Source of the DNA: an uncultured Prevotella sp.
GTDB taxonomy: Bacteria > Bacteroidota > Bacteroidia > Bacteroidales > Bacteroidaceae
Direction: 5' to 3'
DNA length: 64,000 nt
NCBI GenBank assembly: GCA_900540375.1
Contig: UQFS01000004.1
Location: forward strand, 62,001-126,000
In this document: positions 16,650 to 24,400 of the stretch, one piece after another
Layout of the letters: each line of letters opens with the position of its first letter
Numbering within the stretch: the stretch's first letter is position 1
Made by a program: the position numbers and the translations under genes
Notes under the pieces: model-generated
Database searches by the model: none
What the model saw: only the letters and a program-made list of their open reading frames with translations
What the model was told of the DNA's origin: nothing

Positions 16650-17444
16650 ATGCTGGGAGCAATCATTGGCGACATTGTGGGATCGCGGTTTGAATTTGAC
16701 GAGATACCTACAGACAATTTTGAACTGTTTCTCGATAAGCCACGCTGCGACTATACCGACGACTCGATCATGACGGTCGCCGTAGCCGATGCGATCCTCA
16801 ACCATCGTACCTACAGCGAATCGCTGCACGACTGGGGACGTCGCTATCCCAATCCTAAAGGCGGATACGGCAATATGTTTGCCGAATGGCTGAGCAGCGA
16901 TGAACCTAAGCCTCACAACTCATGGGGCAACGGCGCGGCCATGCGCGTGAGTCCGGTGGGCTGGCTCTTCGACGACTATCACGAGGTGATGGACGAGGCA
17001 AAGAAGAGCGCACAGTGCAGCCATCTGCATAAGGAGGCCATACGGGGCGCACAGTGCGTCGCTACACTCATCTACTGGCTGCGCACCTGCCGTATCACCA
17101 AGGAAGAGATAGAGAGCGCCGTGAAGCATAATTTCGGCTATGAGCTGCCACCGCTCGGTGACATCATGAAGATAGGCGCTGAGGGTCATTTCGACTCGTC
17201 GTGCCAGGAGACAGTGCCTTGGGCGATCCGTTGTTTCTTAGAGAGCAACAGCTTTGAAGGTGCCATCCGCAATGCCGTCATGACGCGTGGCGACACCGAC
17301 ACGAAAGCTGCCATTACCGGCTCCATCGCAGAGGCCTTCTATGAAGTGCCCGACACGCTCTACGAGCAAGCCTGCTCCTATCTTGAGCCCGACATGCTTG
17401 ACATCGTGCAGCAATACTACCAGCGACTGCAGGAAGACCTGTAA
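16650..17444 (+). CDS. ADP-ribosylglycohydrolase (DraG/ARH family)
   Basis: Predicted to remove ADP-ribose from modified macromolecules, or to hydrolyse a related ADP-ribose conjugate, using two metal ions. The 264-residue protein has GDIVGSRFEF at the N-terminus, the metal-binding DYTDDSIMT near residue 35, and GDTDTKAAITGSIAEAFY near residue 215. These are the acidic clusters of the ARH fold. It diverges from an operon with an ADP-ribosyltransferase-like gene, so a functional link is possible. However, ARH genes also occur alone in this phylum. Confidence 0.9.
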   Translation: MLGAIIGDIVGSRFEFDEIPTDNFELFLDKPRCDYTDDSIMTVAVADAILNHRTYSESLHDWGRRYPNPKGGYGNMFAEWLSSDEPKPHNSWGNGAAMRVSPVGWLFDDYHEVMDEAKKSAQCSHLHKEAIRGAQCVATLIYWLRTCRITKEEIESAVKHNFGYELPPLGDIMKIGAEGHFDSSCQETVPWAIRCFLESNSFEGAIRNAVMTRGDTDTKAAITGSIAEAFYEVPDTLYEQACSYLEPDMLDIVQQYYQRLQEDL

Positions 17445-17450
17445 AGAGTG

Positions 17451-17516
17451 AATGACAAAATAACAATAAACGAATGACGAAGTAAAAATAATCAAATGAC
17501 GAAATAAAAAATCCCC
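17451..17516. repeat. 22-bp tandem array B (three units)
   Basis: AATGAC-starting units at 17451, 17473 and 17495, period exactly 22, with shared AATGACGAA(G/A)TAAAAA. The array begins 6 bases after the stop of the ADP-ribosylglycohydrolase gene and runs into the terminator. Confidence 0.75.
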
Positions 17517-17544
17517 GCCAAGCAACTGCCTGACGGGGATTTTT
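17506..17544. terminator. Bidirectional terminator
   Basis: The stem ATCCCCG/CGGGGAT is bracketed by an A-run (17504-17511) and a T-run (17540-17544), so it can end both the plus-strand glycohydrolase transcript and the minus-strand secDF transcript. Confidence 0.85.
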
Positions 17545-17598
17545 CATGGTTGTCTGGACGTGGCAAAGCCATCATGGCTTTGCCTTACGTCTGTGATA

Positions 17599-20500
17599 TT
17601 ATGCCTGTGCCTGTACTTCGGCCAGTGCCTCTTTCTGATCCTTCTCGCCCTTCTTGCCGAGGATGAGGTAAGCGATTGGCGATGCGAGGAAGATAGAGCT
17701 CAGCGTACCGACAAACACACCGATGATCATAGCGAATGAGAAGCTGCGTGTGGAGTCACCACCAAGAATGAAGATGGCGAGCAACACGATGAGCGTACTG
17801 GCTGACGTGTTGATGGTACGGGCCAAGGTCTCGTTGATACTCAGGTTGAAGAGTTCATATTTGTTGCCCTTCGGATGGTTGCGCAGGTTCTCACGGATAC
17901 GGTCGAAGACCACCACTGAGTCGTTGATATCATAACCAATCACCGTCAGGATAGCGCCGATAAACGTCTGGTCGATCTCCAACGAGAAGCCGATCCAACC
18001 GTAGCACAGTGAGTAGAGGCCGATGACCATCGTCGTATCGATGGCAAGGGCGGCGATGGAACCCACGGAGAAGCCCAGGTTGCGGAAGCGCAGCAAGATA
18101 TAGAGGAAGATGAAGAACAGGGCAAGACCCACACTGAGGAAGGCATTGCGCGTGATGTCCTTAGCCACAGACGGGCCGACCTTAGAAGAACTGATGATAG
18201 AGCCGCCCTGGCGGATATCAGGATTCTTGAAGGCGTCGACGTTAGCCTGGCTGACGAAGCCACCCTTCTTCAAGGCGTTGTAGAGGATTGTCTCAGCCTT
18301 GTCGTCCTCGGTGGGCTTGTTGCTGTCGATATTCCAGTTGGTCGACACACGGATGGTCTTGCCGTCGGTACCGATAGCGATGACGTTTGTCGTAGCAGGC
18401 TTGCCGGCGTTAGGACCGCTGGTGTTGACAAAGGCGTTGCTCAGCACGTTGCGCACATCCTCCACAGGAACGGACTTGTCGAGTGTGACAACATAGTTGC
18501 GGCCCCCCGTGAAGTCAATGCCTAAGCTCAGTCCGCGCACTGCGAAGCTGACGATGCTGATGATGATGAACACAGCGTAGACAGAGAAGCTGGCCTTGAA
18601 CATGTGCATGAACTTGAAGTTCGTGCCCTGCATGAGGTTCTTGGAGAGCTTGGTGTCGAACTTCAAATGCATCCACTTGTCATGGTTGAGCTTGTAGTCA
18701 TAGAGCAGACGTGTCAAGTACACGGCACTGAAGAACGAGCAGCAGATACCGATGATCCAAGTGGTTGCGAAACCGCGGATAGGACCGGTACCCACAAGGA
18801 GCAGGATCACACCGGTGATCAACGAAGTAAGGTTGGAGTCGAAGATAGCGGAGAAGGCGTTGCTGTAGCCGGCGTTGACGGCCTGCTTCATGCCCTTGCC
18901 GGCACGCAGCTCTTCCTTGATACGCTCATAGATCAGCACGTTGGCATCGACGGCGGTACCCAGTGACAACACCATACCGGCGATACCGGACATTGTCAAG
19001 GCTGCCTGGAACGACGTAAGGATTCCCAGGGTGAAGAACACGTTGATGAGCAGAGCACCAACAGCGATGCTTCCGGGGATGATGTTATACATTGCCAGCA
19101 TGAAGACAATCAGCAGCACGAAGGCAATGACGAAGGAGATGAGACCCTGCTGGATGGACTGTGCACCCAAGGTAGGACCGACGACCTCTTCCTGAACGAT
19201 GTGAGCAGGAGCAGGCATACGGCCGGACTTCAATGTGTTGGCCAGGTCCTTGGTATCTTCAATGGTGAAGTTACCGGAGATAGAGCTCTGTCCACCGTCG
19301 ATCTCACCGTTGACACGAGGAGCAGAATAGACGACACCGTCGAGCACGATGGCGATAGCCTTGCCGACATTGGCTTTGGTGAGCTCTGCCCAGCGGCGTG
19401 CACCGTCAGAGTTCATGGTCATGCTGACCTCAGGCTGACCGGTGATATTGTTGAACTGGTCGGAAGCGTCGATGACGACATCACCCTCCAGCGGAGCGCG
19501 TCCGTTGGTCGTAGTAACCTTCAGCGCGTGGAGCTCGAAGATGTTCTTGGCGCCTACGTCAGCAGGCTTAGCGCTCCAAAGCAGTTTCAGATCAGAGGGG
19601 AGCACCTGCTTGGCCACAGCGCCGTAGATGATGCGGTTGATGGCTGCGGTATCGCGGACGCTGGCATAGCCGACAACGCTCAACCCCTGATTGGTAGTCT
19701 GCAGCATGGCGAGCAGCGGATGCAGCTTCTTTGCCTCGGCGAGCTGAGCGTCGGGGGTCGTCTGCACGCTGGTCTTCTTAGTGTTGTTGAGCTTGAACTT
19801 CGGCTTAGCCTGTGTGATAGCGGGTTTCTCGGCAGCGGCTTTCTTGGTGCTGTCGCTCTTTGCTACCTTGGCAGTGTCGCTCTCGCTGCCGCCATTGGCC
19901 ATGCGGCTGTCGAGCTGCTGAAGGTAAGGGGCAATTTCCTGAGCGTTGTAGGTTTCCCAAAACTCCAGGTTGGCACTACCTTGCAAGAGCTTGCGCATAC
20001 GCTCGGGTTCGCGGATACCCGGCATCTCCACCATGATACGTCCCTCAGCGCCCTGCACTTTCTGGATGTTGGGCTGTACGACGCCGAACTGGTCAATACG
20101 TGTTCTGACGACATTGAAGGAGTTGTCGATGGCCGAGTTGACCTCTTCGCGGATGACCTTCTCCACGTCGGTATCGGAGCTGGTCGGTGAGACCTTGCCC
20201 TGAAGTTCCTGAGTAGCGAAGACCTCAGCGAGGTGATGGCCGGGAGCATTCTTGTGATAAGCGTCGATAAAGAGGCTGACGAAGTCGCCCTGTGTACGCT
20301 CCTGCTCGGCACGTACGTCTCTCATGGACTTGACAAAAGCCATGTCGGTCTTATGGTCGGCGAGATTCTCAACGACATCAGGCACGCTGACCTCGAGGAT
20401 AACGTTCATACCGCCTTTCAAGTCCAGACCGAGACCGATCTGTGTCTCAAGACATTTTTGGTAGCTGTAGACGCCCAAATACTTCACAGAATCTTTGTAA

Positions 20501-20637
20501 TCCTGCTGGGCGATGGGATCTTTCAACTTGGCAGCCTGCTCGTCGTAGTAATGCGTGGCGATAGGGAATGACAAGTAGAAGATGCAAACGAGCGTCAGAA
20601 GGACACCGGTTGCAATGACAATTCCTTTGTTTTGCAT
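17599..20637 (-). CDS. secDF: Protein translocase SecDF (fused SecD and SecF)
   Basis: An inner-membrane proton-driven factor that pulls exported proteins through SecYEG. The 1012-residue protein has an N-terminal helix, then the SecD periplasmic P1 region (GLDLKGGMNVILEV near residue 70) and a lysine/alanine-rich low-complexity linker (near residues 245-290). Next come the SecD membrane domain (SLGTAVDANVLIYERIKEEL near 560) and, from about residue 655, the SecF half (LGIDFTGGRNY; IGYDINDSVVVFDRIRENLR). The fusion is standard in Bacteroidetes. It has its own -7 box. Confidence 0.96.
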   Translation of the reverse strand: MQNKGIVIATGVLLTLVCIFYLSFPIATHYYDEQAAKLKDPIAQQDYKDSVKYLGVYSYQKCLETQIGLGLDLKGGMNVILEVSVPDVVENLADHKTDMAFVKSMRDVRAEQERTQGDFVSLFIDAYHKNAPGHHLAEVFATQELQGKVSPTSSDTDVEKVIREEVNSAIDNSFNVVRTRIDQFGVVQPNIQKVQGAEGRIMVEMPGIREPERMRKLLQGSANLEFWETYNAQEIAPYLQQLDSRMANGGSESDTAKVAKSDSTKKAAAEKPAITQAKPKFKLNNTKKTSVQTTPDAQLAEAKKLHPLLAMLQTTNQGLSVVGYASVRDTAAINRIIYGAVAKQVLPSDLKLLWSAKPADVGAKNIFELHALKVTTTNGRAPLEGDVVIDASDQFNNITGQPEVSMTMNSDGARRWAELTKANVGKAIAIVLDGVVYSAPRVNGEIDGGQSSISGNFTIEDTKDLANTLKSGRMPAPAHIVQEEVVGPTLGAQSIQQGLISFVIAFVLLIVFMLAMYNIIPGSIAVGALLINVFFTLGILTSFQAALTMSGIAGMVLSLGTAVDANVLIYERIKEELRAGKGMKQAVNAGYSNAFSAIFDSNLTSLITGVILLLVGTGPIRGFATTWIIGICCSFFSAVYLTRLLYDYKLNHDKWMHLKFDTKLSKNLMQGTNFKFMHMFKASFSVYAVFIIISIVSFAVRGLSLGIDFTGGRNYVVTLDKSVPVEDVRNVLSNAFVNTSGPNAGKPATTNVIAIGTDGKTIRVSTNWNIDSNKPTEDDKAETILYNALKKGGFVSQANVDAFKNPDIRQGGSIISSSKVGPSVAKDITRNAFLSVGLALFFIFLYILLRFRNLGFSVGSIAALAIDTTMVIGLYSLCYGWIGFSLEIDQTFIGAILTVIGYDINDSVVVFDRIRENLRNHPKGNKYELFNLSINETLARTINTSASTLIVLLAIFILGGDSTRSFSFAMIIGVFVGTLSSIFLASPIAYLILGKKGEKDQKEALAEVQAQA

Positions 20638-20717
20638 TTTGTTAGTTTATTATTTTATTTTTCTCTTTTTGTTTTTCCTTGAGAGTGATCTGCGATTGTT
20701 TTCGCATATAAGATGTG

Positions 20718-20725
20718 CAAAGATA
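20718..20725 (-). promoter_or_regulatory. -7 box of secDF
   Basis: TATCTTTG on the minus strand, about 80 bases before the secDF start; no clear -33 element. Confidence 0.5.
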
Positions 20726-20764
20726 GCTATTTTTTCACGCTTTAGAAAATTTTAGCGAATGTTT

Positions 20765-21838
20765 TTAGTGTTTGTTGCTCATTTTCAGCCAACAAGCGAT
20801 AGGATAATGGTCTGAAGCCTTAATGGAGCGGTCGATATGACAGTCGTAGGGCGTGAAGTCGTCGGTACAGAGGATGTTGTCAATGCGCACGTAAAAGCCG
20901 TTGACATGATAGCTGATGCCGGGTCCGTTGCCGGTGGCGACATAGCAGTCGGTGAGGTCTTTGGCGATGGTGCGATGAACGTATGACACCGGGCTGTCAT
21001 TGAAGTCGCCGCACACGATGATGGGTGTGCCGCGATGGTAAGCGATATAGCGGGCCACAGCCTCGGCCTGCGGCGCACGTTTCTTCGTGGCCGTGCCGAG
21101 TTGCTTGATGAGCATTTTCGAGACATGGCGTACCGTGTCGGAGGGCAGGTCGCCCTTGACCATGAGCTTGAAGTCGCTTTTCTCTTCGGGACTGAGGCCT
21201 GTGCTCTCCAAATGATTGTTGACGACGATGACCGTGCGCCCGTGTATCTGTACACGAAAGGCAGCGCTCACGTTGCCCTTGGACGCGAATGGTATGCGCT
21301 CCTTGCCATGGATAGGGAATTTGCTGAACATCGCTACGACATCACCGCCGTGCATGATCGTATCGCGGAAGGGATAGTCACTCTGCATCACAGAATCGAC
21401 ATATTGCCCGCCAAGGGCGTTGATATTGGCCTCTTGCAGGCACACGATGTCGGCCTTCTGTGCTTTGATATACTCCAGAACAGGATTGGGATGACTGGCA
21501 TCACCAAACTGCCAGACGTTGTATGACAGCACTTTGAAACTGCCGGCCGGCGCACTCTGTGGGATGTTGACGGGGCTGTACTGCCTGACGGGAACATAGC
21601 TGAAGAGGAAGCCGACGATGGGGATGAGCATGCCGCGCGACTTGATGAGCACCCAAAAGACCAGGAAACCGAGGTTGATGATGATGAATATAGGCAATAA
21701 CAAACCTATATTGCTGAGCATGGGAAAGGTCTCGGGACGCAGCCAACCCGAATATCCTGTGATCAGCAATATGACAATTGTAGCGATATTGACCCCGGCA
21801 ATGATCTGAAGCGTGACCTGCTTGATCTTCCTCATCAT
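20765..21838 (-). CDS. Endonuclease/exonuclease/phosphatase family membrane protein
   Basis: A 357-residue protein with three N-terminal hydrophobic segments (residues 1-85) and a catalytic EEP domain. Visible motifs are LSYNVWQFG, CLQEANI, VVNNHLESTGL, VCGDFNDSP and SDHYPI, supplying the metal- and phosphate-binding Glu, Asn, Asp and His. The substrate could be nucleic acid or a phospholipid/phosphoester. It is probably membrane-anchored with the domain outside the cytoplasm. Its start overlaps the rhomboid gene by four bases, so the two are one operon. Confidence 0.88.
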   Translation of the reverse strand: MMRKIKQVTLQIIAGVNIATIVILLITGYSGWLRPETFPMLSNIGLLLPIFIIINLGFLVFWVLIKSRGMLIPIVGFLFSYVPVRQYSPVNIPQSAPAGSFKVLSYNVWQFGDASHPNPVLEYIKAQKADIVCLQEANINALGGQYVDSVMQSDYPFRDTIMHGGDVVAMFSKFPIHGKERIPFASKGNVSAAFRVQIHGRTVIVVNNHLESTGLSPEEKSDFKLMVKGDLPSDTVRHVSKMLIKQLGTATKKRAPQAEAVARYIAYHRGTPIIVCGDFNDSPVSYVHRTIAKDLTDCYVATGNGPGISYHVNGFYVRIDNILCTDDFTPYDCHIDRSIKASDHYPIACWLKMSNKH

Positions 21839-22743
21839 TTCTTGCTTTGGTCGAAGAGCTTTTGTTTTTCCTCGTGTGTGAGGCTGTCGTATCCGCTCTT
21901 GCGTATCTTGTCAAGGATGCGGTCTACCTCTTCTTGGTTGGCTCTTTTGTTGGCGTTGTAGTCCCAATCGGGATTTTCGCCGCGGTCAGTGTGCTGGTTG
22001 TGATGCTGCGAGCGTGCGTCCCACTTGGCTTTGAGATTGGAGAAGAACTGCGTGTTGCCGGGGTGGTAGGACTGTCCGGGATGTTTCCTCCAATAGCGGA
22101 TGAGGAAATATCCGAAGATCATACCGCCGAGGTGGGCCAGATGAGCCACGTTGCTGCCGGGCATGGAGAGGGCTGAGAAGAACTCGATGGCAATGGAGCC
22201 GAGCACCATCCACTTAGCCTTGATGGGGATGGGAATGGGGATGATGAACATCTTCTCGTCGGGAAACATCATACCGAAGGCGAGCAACAGGGCATAGATA
22301 CCACCCGAGGCACCCACAGTGGTCAGTCCGTTGAGTTGCGTGGACAGTTGATGCATGACAGTGATCGAGTCGCCCAGGCTGAGTGCCTGCTGTCCGTCGA
22401 GCATGAAATAGACCCAGAAGAACTGTGCGATCTCCTGCATCACACCAGCACCTACGCCACAGAAAATGTAATAAAAAAGGAACTTCTTTCCACCCCACAC
22501 CTGTTCGACGACTGCACCGAACATCCATAGCATGAACATGTTGAGGATGATATGCTCCCATCCACCATGCATGAACATGTAAGTGACCAGCTGGTAGACC
22601 TGGAAATTAGAGGCCATGAAAAAGTGAAGGCCGAGGAGGTCATTGAGGTCAATGCCGGTGACGGGCAAGAGCAACTTCATGGCGAGGAATGCCAGGATGT
22701 TGATGATAAGGAGATTCTTTGTGACTGTTGGTATTCTGAACAT
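21835..22743 (-). CDS. Rhomboid family intramembrane serine protease
   Basis: Cleaves transmembrane proteins within the membrane. The 302-residue protein has six or more hydrophobic segments, HGGWEHIILNMFMLW near residue 74, the catalytic serine in GASGGIYALL near residue 143, and the catalytic histidine in HLAHLGGMIFGYFLIR near residue 215. A charged, histidine-rich tail (after about residue 235) is probably cytoplasmic. Its promoter shows TAATTTTG at 22792-22799 on the minus strand. Confidence 0.92.
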   Translation of the reverse strand: MFRIPTVTKNLLIINILAFLAMKLLLPVTGIDLNDLLGLHFFMASNFQVYQLVTYMFMHGGWEHIILNMFMLWMFGAVVEQVWGGKKFLFYYIFCGVGAGVMQEIAQFFWVYFMLDGQQALSLGDSITVMHQLSTQLNGLTTVGASGGIYALLLAFGMMFPDEKMFIIPIPIPIKAKWMVLGSIAIEFFSALSMPGSNVAHLAHLGGMIFGYFLIRYWRKHPGQSYHPGNTQFFSNLKAKWDARSQHHNQHTDRGENPDWDYNANKRANQEEVDRILDKIRKSGYDSLTHEEKQKLFDQSKK

Positions 22744-22882
22744 GATATGGCGATTTCGTTGTTGTTATATGGAAATGCATGAAAACTGCTGCAAAATTAC
22801 GAAAAAAGTCTCTGATATAGCCATAAACACGGCGAATAAGGGACTTTTTTCAACCTCCATCTCATTTTTTTTTGTTTTTTTG

Positions 22883-22913
22883 TTTGTTTTGTGAAAGGAA
22901 TGCCCTATATTTG
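22883..22913 (+). promoter_or_regulatory. Promoter of the HU gene
   Basis: TTTG (22883-22886), a spacer of exactly 19, TATATTTG (22906-22913). Confidence 0.75.
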
Positions 22914-22964
22914 TCAGCGTATTTGCATCATGCAGACAATATAATCACCAAATAAAATAAAATT

Positions 22965-23240
22965 ATGAACAAGTCAGAATTAGTAAGAAAGGTAGCAGAG
23001 GGCGCAGACCTGAACGCTGAGAGTGCAAAAAAAGCTTTGGATGCCACAATTGCAGCCGTAAAGGAAGCATTGGTTGCTGGTGACAAAGTACAGTTGGTTG
23101 GCTTCGGTACTTTCGCCGTCAAGGAGCGTCCCGCCCGCCAGGGTGTCAACCCCGCTACAGGAGAGAAGATCCAGATCGCTGCCAAGAAGGTTGTCAAGTT
23201 CAATGCAGGATCTGAATTTGAGGATTCCGTGAACAAATAA
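22965..23240 (+). CDS. hup: HU-type DNA-binding protein
   Basis: A nucleoid protein that bends DNA as a dimer. The 91-residue length and the sequence (MNKSELVRKVAEGADL, GDKVQLVGFGTFAVKERPAR, GVNPATGEKI) are standard HU. Monocistronic, between a consensus promoter and a strong terminator. Confidence 0.96.
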   Translation: MNKSELVRKVAEGADLNAESAKKALDATIAAVKEALVAGDKVQLVGFGTFAVKERPARQGVNPATGEKIQIAAKKVVKFNAGSEFEDSVNK

Positions 23241-23260
23241 TGTAAATAATTATTGTTGCG

Positions 23261-23302
23261 ATAGAAAAAAGGCGCACCTTGCGGGGTGCGCCTTTTTTCT
23301 AT
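23261..23302. terminator. Bidirectional terminator after hup
   Basis: An 18-base perfect inverted repeat, core GGCGCACC/GGTGCGCC with a 6-base loop, flanked by A6 and T6. It serves hup on the plus strand and the M28 gene on the minus strand. Confidence 0.93.
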
Positions 23303-23327
23303 CTATATTTCTCTCTGAAATCAGTCT

Positions 23328-24371
23328 TTATTTCTCGCTGAAGATAACTTGTACGAGCGTTTGCCCGACAGCCTTCAGTGTGTTTTTGTCGATATGCTCC
23401 ATGTCGTCGGCAAGTGTGTGCCATGTAGGGCCGAAGGTGCTCTGCTGGCAGTTGGGGTAGTAAGGAATGATGTCGATACACGGAATTTTCGCCGTTTGGT
23501 TGACGGGAATATGGTCATCGGTGATCATGCCACCGTCGCTCTTGGGGAAGAAACTGCCAAAGCCGGCCTGACGGGCAGCACGCCAAACCTTCTTCACGAT
23601 TTCGGGCGCATACTGTTTCGATATGCCTTCTTGATAGAACTGAGCACCCTGTCCTCCGACCATATCCAGCAGGATGGCGTAGCGGGGAGCATAGCCTTGT
23701 GGCAGGTTGGCGGAGAAATATTGTGCGCCGAGTGCCCATGAGCTGCCGTCGTCTTGCTGATCGCTCCACTGTGGCGTGCCCCAGTCCTCGGCATCGAAGC
23801 ACACGAAGTCCACGCCAAAGTTTTGCGGGAGCTTGGCAGAAACGTTCTTCTGAGCGAGCAGTCTGGCCAGTTCCAGCATCACCGCCACGCCGCTGGCAGC
23901 GTCGTTGGCCGCTAAGATGGGCTTGTGCCAATTGGTGGAGTCGGGATCGTTGTCGGCCCAGGGACGCGAATCCCAGTGGGCGCAGAGCATGATACGTGTG
24001 GTGGCAGCAGGGTTGTAGCTGGCTATGATGTTCATGCTGTGGAGGATGGTGCCGTCGTAGCCTTTGAGATCGGCTTTCTGTCGTGTCACCTTACAGCCGA
24101 GCCGCTCAAACTGTGCCACGATCCAGTCGCCGCAGGCATCGTGACCCTTGGAGTTCATGTCGCGGGATCCGAAGTCGCATTGCGCTTTGGTGTAGGCATA
24201 GGCTGAGTCAGCGTTGAACGTCGGCCCCACGGGTGCTACCTTTTCTGTTTCTTCTGTATCCTCGGTGTCGTCGACCGATGCCGTCTTTGCCGGCCAAAAA
24301 GCCACTGCCAGGGCAGCGACCACACATAAGCAGCTTGTCACGATAAGGATGGATCTTTTCTTTCGAGTCAT
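23328..24371 (-). CDS. M28-family enzyme, probable type II glutaminyl cyclase
   Basis: A 347-residue exported protein with one N-terminal hydrophobic segment. Metal-site motifs AHWDSRPWADND, AANDAASGV, CFDAEDWG and WHTLADDMEHI are those of Bacteroidetes M28 proteins shown to be glutaminyl-peptide cyclotransferases, which turn N-terminal Gln of exported proteins into pyroglutamate. A simple aminopeptidase is the alternative. Many signal peptidase I products here begin with Gln (PorZ ends its signal at HAQ), which fits a cyclase. It lies downstream of the GATase-dipeptidase fusion. Confidence 0.78.
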   Translation of the reverse strand: MTRKKRSILIVTSCLCVVAALAVAFWPAKTASVDDTEDTEETEKVAPVGPTFNADSAYAYTKAQCDFGSRDMNSKGHDACGDWIVAQFERLGCKVTRQKADLKGYDGTILHSMNIIASYNPAATTRIMLCAHWDSRPWADNDPDSTNWHKPILAANDAASGVAVMLELARLLAQKNVSAKLPQNFGVDFVCFDAEDWGTPQWSDQQDDGSSWALGAQYFSANLPQGYAPRYAILLDMVGGQGAQFYQEGISKQYAPEIVKKVWRAARQAGFGSFFPKSDGGMITDDHIPVNQTAKIPCIDIIPYYPNCQQSTFGPTWHTLADDMEHIDKNTLKAVGQTLVQVIFSEK

Positions 24372-24400
24372 CGTTGTTTACGATTCTACAAACATATTCT

